Source: Diphasiastrum complanatum
Lineage: Eukaryota; Streptophyta; Lycopodiopsida; Lycopodiales; Lycopodiaceae
NCBI GenBank assembly: GCA_029204225.1
Contig: CM055095.1
Span: forward strand, 77,571,488-77,635,487
Direction of reading: 5' to 3'
DNA: 64,000 bases
The position numbers and the translations under genes were made by a program. The notes beneath the pieces are model-generated. The model saw only the letters and a list, made by a program, of their open reading frames with translations. It made no database searches and was not told the origin of the DNA. Positions 54,301-60,579 of this stretch are shown here, piece after piece. How positions within the stretch are numbered: the stretch's first letter is position 1; each line of letters starts with the position of its first letter.

Positions 54301-57075
54301 ACCTCCAACAGAATTTCAGCTTGTAGTAGACAGAAAAGAGAGCCTTTCTACAACCAAATCCACTCAAAAATTTGCAGCAAACAATAAGCTAAAAGATGTC
54401 TTCCAATTTGCAACCAAAGTGCCCAAAAGATAATGGATAGATGGCTGTTTTTCGGCACAAAGAAACCAGCTTCTTAAAAATTAGGTTAGCTTCGATTGAA
54501 GCCTACACCAAAACCCAATTAGGGAGCCAAATACACCCACAATAGGGTATGCTGAATATTGGGCGCCCTCCTTCAAAACTACAAATCTGAAAAAAAAAAC
54601 AGCAAGGTAAGAAGGCTCCAAAACTTCCAATTAGAAGCAGATTTTTGGGTGCCCTCCTCCAAACAAAACTTGCTGAAAACTGGGTGCAAAAAAATCAGAT
54701 TTGAGATGCTGATTTTTGGGCACCAAAAATCGGGTTGTCCTATCCTATCTAGATATCTGGACGGGGGCTTGTCACATGGTTTGAGATGTATATTGGGACA
54801 GTTTAGAGTGTCATCTCATCAGTTATACATTGAGGCAGGTCGTTTTCACGGTACACCCACCAGGGAGTCCAGAGTATGTCGGATCTGTTCACTTCGAGAG
54901 ATTGAGGACGATGAGCATTTCATTTTCAGATGAGAGGACAATACCATTGCTTATATCGGAACTCCTCCAAGTCACTCCAGACTTTGATAACATATAACCA
55001 CCACCTTTTGCAATCTTCTTTCAGAAGGGCACAGATAGTCGAAGGCTTTTTTTCCTTGTTTCTTATTTTTTTCATACTGTGGGTTACGTTGATCAATCGA
55101 CGAATTTTCTTGTTCATGGTTTATTACTTGCAGTATCTTAGTGATGTTGACAGATCTGTGAAACAGGACCGGTGTCATTGCAGGGAAAGCAGCTGGCATG
55201 AAGGTAGTAGCAGTGCCATCCATTCCATCAAAAATTGCTCGCACTCTGTATTCTGGAGCAGATTCTGTGCTGAACTCGTTGCTTGATTTTAGACCTGAAT
55301 TATGGGGACTCCCACCTTTTCAAGATTGTATGTTCAACCAGTTTTAGCAAAAATTATCTGAAATTCTTGATGAACGATGTAATTTTTTCATCTTTTCTGC
55401 AATTCAGCTTTTTTATGATAGCATCACTTTCTGCTCTTACAATGAGCTCTGAACTAAAATCTGATGTTTCACGGTTGGTTTAAACAGCAGAGAGTGTATG
55501 AACGCGAAGTTGTTGGATTTGACTTTCGAAACACACTTTCAGTTATTAGTGCTGTTAGAATCTGTGGAAGCTAAATCTGTGAAAATTGGAATCTGTGTTT
55601 TTGGAATCTGTTAGCAATTACCGCGCATTCTGTGCTGTGATAGAAGTCAGTAAAGGATGCATTCTACTTTTGATATTAGAAAAGTTTCTTAGTATGGATC
55701 AGGCCCATTTCATGAACGTAAGTTGGTGACTGGTGATATACCAATTGCATGACAGCTACTTTTCTTCTTGTTGTTGTCTGCTTCACAGGGGTGGGCAAGG
55801 CTTTACCTATTGAACCATGGTGTCTTGGTGGACCTGTTATCAAAGGATTTGGCCGTGGTTCCAAGGTCCTTGGAATTCCGACTGGTAGGTTCATGTGAGT
55901 TGGCTAATTTAGCACCATGTCACTATTTCCAGGCTGATCTGAAAAATAGCGCTGCAAAAGGGTTACTCATTTCTACCGATAGTCTGGCAGGAATTGGGCA
56001 TTTCTCTGACTTCTATGTGTTTGTGTTGAAGCCAATCTCCCAACGGCTGCTTTGGGCAGCCAACTCAGTCAGCATGTTTGTGGAATCTATTTAGGCTGGG
56101 CTGGTCTTTCAAATCGAGGTGTCTATAAGATAGTGATGAGTGTTGGATGGAATCCATTCTTCGACAATGCTGCAAAGACAGTGGTGAAGTATCTTAACAA
56201 AAAAAAGCCACTGAGTGTTTTTTGCAGAAGTTTTTTGTCTAACATTAATCTGCAAAGAAGTCCGTCTTGGCTGATGGGTATTTCACTGTCTGATGGTAGG
56301 CATAGAACTTCAGTAAGATCTTTGATGATTATTTTCAGAGGCTGTAAACTCTTTTCAGGTTGTTTTAAAGTTATTGTCCTTGGTTGCTAGGAGCCTTGGC
56401 TGCTACACGACTTTCCAGATGATTTTTATGGAGAAGAACTTAGGCTGATAGTGGTGGGGTACATACGACCAGAGGTGAAATTTCATAACATTTTGCTTAC
56501 TAGCTTCCTCTTGCTCCAGGGTGTATATGCACACAATGATGACGGAAAAATGGTTGCCTTAACAATCTTCAACTCAAGCAGCATCATCTCTACGTTTATT
56601 TAGATAAAATAATTGCAAGGATGTAATTAGCACTGAAATGCTTCGTTAGATAGCTTCATTGTACTTCCATGAATTCATTCTTATGCCACATGATTTTGAG
56701 CATGTTTTTCATCAACTATATTTCTAAAATAGAATTTGAGGAACAAATTGGATCATCTCATGAGATCATACTTGTCCCTGTTATGATGCATCTTTGATTG
56801 CTGTGGTATATTACGATTACTGCGTTTCTAAAATCACAAGAGTCATTATTTCACTTTTGTCCAAGTTGGCTGACAATTAGGTTGGGAGCATTATTGACTT
56901 TTCATTACTTTGACTAGTTGAACTTCTGATGATGCAGGCAAACTTTTCATCTCTTGAGTTGTTGATAGAAAGAATTCACGAGGATGCAGAAATAGCCAAA
57001 GCAGCTCTTGATCTTCTGCCATTCTCAAGCTATCAAGATGATAAGTTTCTAACTACACCCCTAGCAAAACAGTGA
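25739..57075 (+). CDS. FHY: Bifunctional FMN hydrolase / riboflavin kinase, ten-exon gene
   Basis: Host gene. The plant protein (Arabidopsis FMN/FHY, At4g21470) removes phosphate from FMN with its N-terminal HAD domain and phosphorylates riboflavin to FMN with its C-terminal domain. Exons: 25739-25823, 26253-26445, 26632-26762, 27130-27199, 27315-27380, 55167-55327, 55789-55884 (or -55894), 56060-56183, 56391-56474, 56938-57075. All introns start GT and end AG, and phases match at every join except exon 7/8. HAD motifs seen: DLDGT, GLASNS, GKPSP, VIEDSP. Kinase motifs seen: [44 protein letters not shown]. With exon 7 ending at 55894 the product is 385 residues, near the family's usual 380, but the PTAN motif is lost. 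With the ordinary end at 55884, PTAN is kept and the frame shifts. Sure of identity; activity of the kinase half is open. Confidence 0.93.
28571..28712 (+). repeat. Tandem duplication of about 71 bp in intron 5
   Basis: Two adjacent copies starting GAAGCTTTAGTAGG and ending CATATTTTTC (28571-28641 and 28643-28712), differing at a few bases. Confidence 0.8.
28757..28930 (+). repeat. Purine-rich (GA) low-complexity tract
   Basis: Strand-biased GGAGAAAG-type sequence before a short GC-rich block (28935-29050). A similar GA-rich tract follows C2 at 33852-34160, so C2 seems to have landed within or next to purine-rich DNA. Confidence 0.6.
29079..29190 (+). repeat. Palindromic CGTACGGCCGTACG units between poly-T runs
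   Basis: Two related blocks. The first has GGCCGTACGGTACGGCCGTA (29088-29107). The second has GCTGTACGGCCGTACGTGTG (29140-29159) with related TGGACTA or TGAACTA tails. Both sit between T runs of 8-20 bases. GTACGGCCGTAC is a perfect palindrome. Origin unknown. Confidence 0.7.
29283..29397 (-). repeat. Partial 3' LTR of C2
   Basis: Only the last 115 bases of the LTR remain (from about GCATGCTACC to the CA end). Its missing first two thirds and the end of pol were removed by one deletion whose edges share a short AGT-GC-like match. Confidence 0.85.
29398..32603 (-). pseudogene. gag-pol of chromovirus C2
   Basis: ATG 32603 ([20 protein letters not shown]). Stop at about 32494 (EMEE then TAG). 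Gag core, zinc knuckle [12 protein letters not shown] (a stop follows at 31533), then protease [11 protein letters not shown] deletion joins SFQHK to the RT at [16 protein letters not shown], removing about 430 bp. The rest of RT is clean ([21 protein letters not shown]). The frame change before [11 protein letters not shown] at about 30475 is the same as in C1. RNase H and the integrase zinc region ([20 protein letters not shown]) follow up to QQYVTS, then truncated LTR. No D-D-E core. Confidence 0.92.
32604..33480 (-). other. Leader of C2
   Basis: Non-coding leader, about 880 bases. It holds repeated 'gctcgctgatct'-like words at about 32935, 33026 and 33220. Partly matches the leader piece kept in C3 at 47706-47877. 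Confidence 0.6.
33481..33493 (-). other. Primer-binding site of C2, mutated
   Basis: Minus-strand TAGTATTAGAGCC against TGGTATCAGAGCC in C1. Both changes are transitions of the kind left by methyl-cytosine decay (G to A, C to T). Confidence 0.75.
33495..33851 (-). repeat. 5' LTR of C2
   Basis: 357 bp, TGTTACGAGCTCG to CTATTACA on the minus strand, matching the C1 and C3 LTRs throughout. Confidence 0.92.
33857..34332. other. GA-rich and unassigned spacer between C2 and D
   Basis: First 300 bases strongly purine-rich on the plus strand (GGAGAGGGTAAGGAGATGG-like). The rest is mixed, without recognisable coding or repeat content. Confidence 0.5.
34333..34941 (+). repeat. 5' LTR of D, plus-strand half
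   Basis: TGTCACATTGACTTTGAATC to GTGCAACA, 609 bp. Contains a tandem pair of about 75-85 bp around 'gggacacttggtccaatg' (34553 and 34625). The same pair is present in the minus copy at 39813-40482. Confidence 0.88.
34943..34956 (+). other. Primer-binding site of D, plus-strand half
   Basis: TTGGTATCAGAGCGG-type sequence directly after the LTR; initiator-Met type. Confidence 0.8.
35546..35733 (+). pseudogene. gag start of D, plus-strand half
   Basis: ATG 35546: [20 protein letters not shown], then [13 protein letters not shown] and [20 protein letters not shown], colinear with the minus-strand gag at 39249 ([20 protein letters not shown]). After about 62 codons it switches to the reversed integrase tail. 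Confidence 0.87.
35734..38100 (-). pseudogene. pol of D: RT, RNase H, integrase (minus strand)
   Basis: RT from about 38090: [32 protein letters not shown], and polymerase box FVDDVLTYS (F-V-D-D in place of the usual Y/F-L-D-D). A frame change near 37500 leads to [11 protein letters not shown], then RNase H ([32 protein letters not shown]). Integrase has the zinc region ([26 protein letters not shown]), MDFITCLP and [10 protein letters not shown] deletion near 36056 joins SSSDH directly to [14 protein letters not shown], removing the catalytic Glu segment. The tail ends in a GPY-type region ([13 protein letters not shown]) at the head-to-head join. Confidence 0.9.
38101..39249 (-). pseudogene. 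gag and protease region of D (minus strand)
   Basis: ATG 39249. Gag core with [34 protein letters not shown] and [15 protein letters not shown], to a frame change near 38614. Then a basic stretch ([13 protein letters not shown]) and a damaged zinc knuckle [13 protein letters not shown], lacking the His position. The protease active site is not visible; the frame is broken between 38500 and 38100 and part may be deleted. Confidence 0.85.
39250..39801 (-). other. Leader of D, minus-strand half
   Basis: About 550 non-coding bases between primer site and gag, matching the plus-strand leader at 34957-35545 in long patches (for example 'agggcgctggctctccaag'). Confidence 0.7.
39802..40482 (-). repeat. 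5' LTR of D, minus-strand half, with primer site
   Basis: LTR 39813-40482 (670 bp; TGTCACATGTAC to GTGCAACA on the minus strand). The primer site TTGGTATCAGAGC follows at 39811-39802. It carries the same internal tandem pair as the plus-strand copy. Its outer end cuts element E inside the integrase tail. Confidence 0.88.
40483..43683 (-). pseudogene. pol of E: protease, RT, RNase H, integrase
   Basis: Protease with [16 protein letters not shown] (about 43630-43585), followed by a stop. [45 protein letters not shown], to a frame change near 42400. RNase H reads [13 protein letters not shown]: the first catalytic Asp is Tyr. Then [18 protein letters not shown], the integrase zinc region ([13 protein letters not shown]), [25 protein letters not shown] and [14 protein letters not shown], giving an intact D-D-E end, then a GPY-type tail ([20 protein letters not shown]). 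Frame breaks near 41800 and 41200. Confidence 0.9.
43684..44754 (-). mobile_element. Mini-copia element F nested in E (TSD GTCCA)
   Basis: GTCCA lies directly outside both ends (43679-43683 and 44755-44759), and removing F restores the E frame across GPHDVIRM. The 3' LTR is 43684-44081, preceded on the minus strand by the purine tract AAGGGGGAG. The 5' LTR is 44494-44754 and lacks its last roughly 130 bases. Only about 410 bases lie between the LTRs, so this is a small derivative that depended on another element for enzymes. Confidence 0.9.
44132..44461 (-). pseudogene. Residual coding segment inside F
   Basis: 110-codon open frame beginning [20 protein letters not shown]. It includes [20 protein letters not shown] and ends [20 protein letters not shown] plus a short tail. 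The ending resembles the linker just before reverse transcriptase in copia polyproteins (inference from pattern only). It stops before any RT motif. Confidence 0.55.
44760..45769 (-). pseudogene. gag of E
   Basis: ATG 45769 ([20 protein letters not shown]). A heptad-like leading helix ([20 protein letters not shown]), then gag core ([55 protein letters not shown]). A TAG at 45029 interrupts the frame, one C-to-T change from CAG. Then basic [10 protein letters not shown] and zinc knuckle [14 protein letters not shown]. The frame runs on to the F insertion at NNAVFG. Confidence 0.9.
45770..47143 (-). other. Leader of E with a CT microsatellite
   Basis: About 1.4 kb, non-coding. A (CT)n run lies at about 46121-46144. 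A GC-rich patch with two GGCGCGCC-type sites lies at 46373 and 46638. Confidence 0.6.
47144..47625 (-). repeat. 5' LTR and primer site of E
   Basis: LTR 47158-47625 (468 bp; TGTTATGTACC to GTTGTAACA on the minus strand). Initiator-Met type primer site TTGGTATCAGAGC just after it, at 47155-47143. A TATA-like CTATATAG lies at 47461-47468. A diverged relative is at 24545-24740. Confidence 0.82.
47626..47705 (-). pseudogene. Inverted scrap of C-family protease
   Basis: On the minus strand reads [16 protein letters not shown] then EVPSQHR, the protease region of the C family (Ala of DGAT changed to Val). It lies back to back with the plus-strand C3 fragment, so C3 is rearranged at its left side. 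Confidence 0.85.
47878..49300 (+). pseudogene. gag-protease-integrase fragment of C3
   Basis: Gag core as in C1 ([20 protein letters not shown]). TAG at 48685 where C1 has AAG. Zinc knuckle [14 protein letters not shown] (48802-48850). Frame change near 48920. Protease [14 protein letters not shown]. Then [20 protein letters not shown], where protease text is joined to integrase text; the whole RT/RNase H is missing. Confidence 0.9.
49301..49506 (+). pseudogene. Chromodomain at the end of C3 pol
   Basis: Reads [20 protein letters not shown], then [17 protein letters not shown] and [12 protein letters not shown], stop TAA at 49505. This is the chromodomain of chromovirus integrases, which is known to bind histone marks and steer insertion into heterochromatin. 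Confidence 0.85.
49506..49879 (+). repeat. Polypurine tract and 3' LTR of C3
   Basis: AAGGGGGAGGGAG (49506-49518) precedes the LTR 49519-49879 (TGTTACGAGCTCG to CTATTACA), matching the C1 and C2 LTRs. Confidence 0.92.
49885..50250 (+). pseudogene. LINE ORF2 fragment, region between endonuclease and RT
   Basis: In one frame, with one stop: [19 protein letters not shown], then [20 protein letters not shown] and [20 protein letters not shown]. The words PWYD, KK-Y and FW-F in this order are typical of the stretch that follows the endonuclease in plant L1-type LINEs. It ends where K begins. Confidence 0.6.
50260..50700 (-). pseudogene. Gypsy fragment K: chromodomain, polypurine tract, LTR start
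   Basis: Minus strand: [20 protein letters not shown], then [20 protein letters not shown], a decayed chromodomain-like integrase end. It is followed by AAGGGGGGAAGAA (50440-50428) and then TGTTACGTCC, an LTR start at 50427 that runs to about 50260 before it is lost. A different family from C. Confidence 0.65.
50701..51829. other. Unassigned AT-rich stretch
   Basis: About 1.1 kb between K and M. Short repeated words such as 'attcgtcaatcataaacat' and 'attcatcaatcataattta' (51557, 51592) are seen, but no coding text or element ends. Confidence 0.5.
51830..52215 (-). repeat. 3' LTR of copia element M (left end uncertain)
   Basis: TGTTAGAAATAAATGACTGC begins at 52215, directly after the purine tract TTTAAGGAGGG. 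It reads on for at least 380 bases; the CA end could not be placed. Confidence 0.6.
52216..53600 (-). pseudogene. RT and RNase H of copia element M
   Basis: RT starts inside the palm lead-in ([20 protein letters not shown], then [13 protein letters not shown]). It continues with [33 protein letters not shown] and polymerase box [10 protein letters not shown] near 53125. RNase [70 protein letters not shown]. Frame changes near 53570, 53170 and 52790 and a stop at 52552. Confidence 0.9.
53691..54299 (-). pseudogene. gag of copia element M
   Basis: ATG 54299: [20 protein letters not shown], then [13 protein letters not shown], a serine run of about eleven residues, [20 protein letters not shown] and [16 protein letters not shown]. 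Open for about 200 codons, then joined directly to RT-side sequence near 53690-53600; zinc knuckle, protease and integrase are lost. Confidence 0.88.
54736..54960 (+). pseudogene. LINE ORF2 C-terminal fragment (zinc-binding end of RT)
   Basis: Plus strand: [20 protein letters not shown], then [20 protein letters not shown] and EHFIFR, then TGA where a Cys codon is expected. The RVC-IC and EHF pattern is the zinc-binding region found after RT in many LINEs. Same strand as the fragment at 49885. Confidence 0.7.
55167..57075 (+). CDS. FHY: FHY exons 6-10: end of HAD fold and riboflavin kinase half
   Basis: Exon 6 (161 nt): [20 protein letters not shown] to LWGLPPFQD, closing the HAD domain. Exon 7: [20 protein letters not shown] then [12 protein letters not shown]. 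Exon 8 (124 nt) in its good frame: [20 protein letters not shown] then [18 protein letters not shown]. Exon 9 (84 nt): [20 protein letters not shown] then VVGYIRPE. Exon 10 (138 nt): [20 protein letters not shown] to FLTTPLAKQ and TGA 57073-57075. Exons 9 and 10 are clean. About eight residues usually found between PTANL and the GVYFGWAG motif are absent, and the frame does not carry across the usual exon 7/8 splice. Confidence 0.92.
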
Positions 57076-57260
57076 TGGTGGTTTGGGGCACTTGTCCGTA
57101 GTGTTACTAAGCTACTTGCTGGTCCACCATCTAATTCTCAAATAAATATTGACATTCTTTATGATTTGCATCCAGGCCTGTGCTACTAAGCTACTTGCTG
57201 GCCCACCATCTAATTTTTGATTATATTAATGACATTCTCTATGATTTGCATGGAGACCTG
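57076..57260 (+). repeat. 3' region of FHY with tandem duplication and AATAAA
   Basis: Two adjacent copies of about 75 bases starting near 'ttactaagctacttgctgg' (57107 and 57183). AATAAA at 57141-57146 lies 66 bases after the stop and could serve as poly(A) signal. Confidence 0.65.
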
Positions 57261-58342
57261 TGCTGATCTTTTGCCCTCAGAATTCATAGTTCTGATGAAA
57301 GTGAGGTGATTCTTTCCATGTGTATAAGATAATCCATCAAGCTTTTGAAACAAGCCTAAGTGCCATGTCTGAACCAACAGCTTTTTTCTGTACATTTTAC
57401 TTGATAGCAAATGGACAGTTAATCTCACAGCTAGTTCTGGTCATATAGAGCACCAACAGGCCTTGTGCTGTATCAGACATCGATGGCTAGCATTCAGCAT
57501 AATATTCGTAAAGCATCATTCAACATTTCAGACGTAAAGGTTGAGTTGAATTTTAGCTAATGATAGTGAGAATGAATAATTTCGATTACCTTTCTACAAT
57601 AAACTAGTGGCTTTAGTTCATTGGCTTTGCAATCAATCTCAGTTTGAGGGGTTTCAAATGTGACATTTACCCTTATACATATGTGTAAAGGTTGAATTCA
57701 ATTTTAGCTAACTAGAATGAATATATGTAGTCCTGCTTACCTTTCTACGAGGAACTAGTGGCTTCAGTAGCTCTGCAAAGAATCTTGATTCAAAGGGTTT
57801 TGAACCTATTTGAATCGTAACTAGAATTTGGAACCTGTTCAGATAAGTGTTCAGAAATAGCATTTGACGTGACAACTTTGGAAGCTAGGAATGTGTGAGT
57901 TAACTTTATGTTATCTTATGGCAATCTCTCCTTAAAAAACATGATCCTTGAGATTTTCCTCAAGTTTTGTTCTTTTGATACTTTGCCCTTTTTAATACAT
58001 TTCGAATTTTTGAATCTAAATTAAAATCTATTGATTTGAATCTAATTGTAACTATGTTGCAGCTCAGTAGCTGTGCTCCTTAGCACTTCTCATGATGGCT
58101 GTCTGTGCTAGAGTTTGAGCATGTTGGTTTCTGTGAAGATGCATGAAAGCTAATCTGGACATATGCTTGCCACTGTTGAGAGCTGATGACGGAGTGCTGC
58201 ATGTAGTCCGTTCTGTGCATGGATTTGATGTTCCTGGGTGCTTACTAATTTTCCTCTGTATGCAACACATTAACCAAAAGCAATACCTGCTCTCAACAAA
58301 TTCCCATTTGCCGAGTCTGTTTCAACTGCGTTTTATCACAGT
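57261..58342. other. Unassigned region downstream of FHY
   Basis: About 1.1 kb, AT-rich. Two similar blocks containing 'aaggttgaattcaattttagct' or its near match (about 57538 and 57688) followed by 'ctttctacaa' or 'ctttctacga' suggest an old local duplication of about 150 bp. No gene seen. Confidence 0.5.
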
Positions 58343-59847
58343 AAGAATATACATTTCATAATGGCATGGCGACAGGAAATGATCCTTCCTTCTAAAGGCA
58401 TTAGCTTATTGTAGTCAGAGGTTTCAATTCTTCTTTGGTCTGAATTGCAATATCTGTCCTCATAGAAGGTAGGTGATTTGACAGTCTTCTCCTCCAAATG
58501 TTGGCCATCATGGGCCCAGTTTTGAAAATCTTGGTAAGACTAATGACTGAGGCATTAGGAAGAAATAGGTTTCATATCCTAGAAAAATTTCAGGAATAAC
58601 ATCATGCAAGCAAGAACAATACTTGAATTGAGAGAAAGTTTGTTGGTGGCATCAATTCAACACTAAGTTAGACTAGTATGATGACAGCTGAACAAGAAAG
58701 TATTAGGTTAACACCTTGCAGGGCATAAGTCTTTCATGTTTTGGACCACAGGCCTTGACGTATCAGGTTTAAGAATCAAACAAACTTTTCTTGGCACAAT
58801 GGTTGTGAAGGTTCTTGAAATTATCTTTTTGTGGGTTATATATGGAAGCTTGATTACTACAATTTCTGCTTTCATTTATCGCATCATGCTGTCAGAGACC
58901 TATTTGTATTTAAGCTATATTGAATAACTATCAATGATTAGAGTTATGCTGATGATTATGCTTTGGATCATCCATTGAGGTGTTGACACCAACACTTCAT
59001 ATTCAAAACTCTTTTTTATCAATTTGCTTTCAATCTAATGCAAAGTTGACACAAGAAACATAAAGACAGTAAAAAAAGAATCAATAGTATGTGCTCCTTT
59101 TGAATCTATTACATATACATCTTTTATAATTTGAAAGCAATTGTGGCAATGGTTTCATAAGGAGGGCTAACATGCCTAGCTAGCACTAGCATATGTAGTA
59201 GGCATATGTTTCTCATTCAAGACTATATACATTCTTTGAATTTTCTCACACTTTCATAATTGACAATTATAAAAAGGGTAATAGCTTGTGCTCAGCCTGG
59301 CAGTGCATATGTTGTAGTCCTTTGTTTCTTGTTCAAGACTATAATTTACTCTCTCATTTTTGTCACACTTGTATGATCCAACATGTTAAAATTGGTTTTA
59401 GCTTGCACTCAGATTTGGTCTACCACTTTTTTCCTAAAAGTTGCAAGAAGGGTTAGGAATTGGATGAAACTAGCTCTTTTTTACTGTACAGTTGAACATT
59501 CAAACTTTCTCGTCACCGCAACCAAATGAAGTAGTCCATCACAAGATTGAACCGCTGAGTAGAAGGGATAATAAAATTTGTAATTGCCATATTCGATCTA
59601 TTTACAACTCACTTTTCGTGTTCCTCTCAACTAATGTTTACAATGCAACTTTTTAAAGTAGAAACATGAAGCTTATATGTGTTAAAATGCATAGAACCTT
59701 AAAGTAGAAACATGAAGCTTATAGTGTTCACTCTATCTGACAAGAGAATCATAAACAATAAACAGACAGACATTGTTGAGGAGCGGTTGCAAAACTGATG
59801 CTCAATGGCTCATCTGCTTGTAACTAATTTCAGGTTTTGCTTTTAGC
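58343..59847 (-). repeat. Right arm of the long inverted repeat around FHY
   Basis: Reverse-complement partner of 23099-24354. Starts 1,268 bases after the FHY stop. Longer than the left arm because of an insertion at about 58640-58905 and a short local duplication near 59640-59725. Ends within 25 bases of the probable LTR start of element B. Confidence 0.85.
58640..58905 (+). other. About 265-bp insertion in the right arm
   Basis: The left arm has no counterpart between its 'ctctcaattcaag' (24036) and 'caacacagctta' (24014) words, while here about 265 bases intervene. No clear terminal repeats or duplicated flanks were found; origin unknown. Confidence 0.6.
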
Positions 59848-59869
59848 ACTCTAATTGCATGTTTAATGA

Positions 59870-60275
59870 GGAGGAAACTCTACCAATTTTGGGAGAGAAG
59901 CATCCTCAATTGCTATTCACTACTTGCTAATGCTTTTGATTGTGTTTTCTATTTTTGCTTTCAAGTTTGCAAGTTTTTGGTTTCCATAGTTAAGTTTTTC
60001 CATTAGCAAGCACAAGAAGCATTTGAGCTAACCTTCACCCTCACTCACTCTCTCTATCTTCTCTCTATTTCTCTCTTCCTCCTTTCTCTTTCTCTCTTTC
60101 TCAAAATCACGATGAATGATAGTTAGGGGTGAGTAGTGTTAGTGGTGATAGACTTAGAGAAAAAGTAGAGAACTATTTAAAAGTAGCATCTTTACATAGT
60201 TAGGCAATTATCCGGCGTTCTAACCCTTGTTGACAGGCAGGAGGACTACTACCACGAAAGATCTTCGACCCTACA
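59870..60275 (+). repeat. 5' LTR of element B (left end approximate)
   Basis: Ends CCTACA one base before the primer site, like the CTACA end of element A. A CT-rich run (60047-60102) is inside. TG at 59870 is the most likely start but there is no second copy to confirm it. Confidence 0.5.
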
Positions 60276-60276
60276 G

Positions 60277-60294
60277 TGGCGTCGTTGCCGGGGA
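60277..60294 (+). other. Primer-binding site of element B
   Basis: TGGCGTCGTTGCCGGGGA, one base from the tRNA-Asp type site of Athila/Tat elements. Confidence 0.82.
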
Positions 60295-60579
60295 TAGGTT
60301 CTCACTAACTAGTATAGCTGTATTTTAGCTAATTCTTGCTTTTTGGAGTAGTTTTAGGGTCAATTTTTGGGTATTTAGAGTTAGTTTTCTGTATTTTTTC
60401 GTGTTTAAATTGTTCACAGCTAACGGAGGAGGTGTTGGAGGGTAGAGGAGGCCCTGAATAGCCTCTAAGAGCTTGAAATCCAAACCAACCAGTACAAAAT
60501 CACAAAAAACACACCAATCTACATTTTTGGAGGGAAAAAGAGCCAAAAATTTGATCAGTTTTTAATATTTCCAAAACCA

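Larger units (their letters stand above)
51830..54735 (-). mobile_element. Copia element M (minus strand), 5' LTR missing
   Basis: From its 5' side: leader (54735-54300), gag, RT, RNase H, polypurine tract, 3' LTR starting at 52215. Protease and integrase are deleted. Left end of the LTR is not fixed because there is no second copy. Confidence 0.85.
27381..55166 (+). other. Giant intron 5 of FHY (27.8 kb)
   Basis: Donor CCCC|GTAAGT at 27381 and acceptor AACAG|GACCGG at 55166. Joining gives [18 protein letters not shown], an exact fit to the HAD family motif, with phases 2 and 1 matching. The first 1.9 kb (27381-29282) is mostly intron-like AT-rich sequence. The rest is C2, D, E with F, C3, LINE pieces, K and M, listed separately. 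No other host exon was found inside it. Confidence 0.88.

Noticed and set aside
55933-56045. Candidate extra FHY exon after TTTCCAG at 55932
   Set aside because: Entering in phase 1 gives an immediate TGA, and the other frame ([11 protein letters not shown]) has no similarity to the kinase domain.
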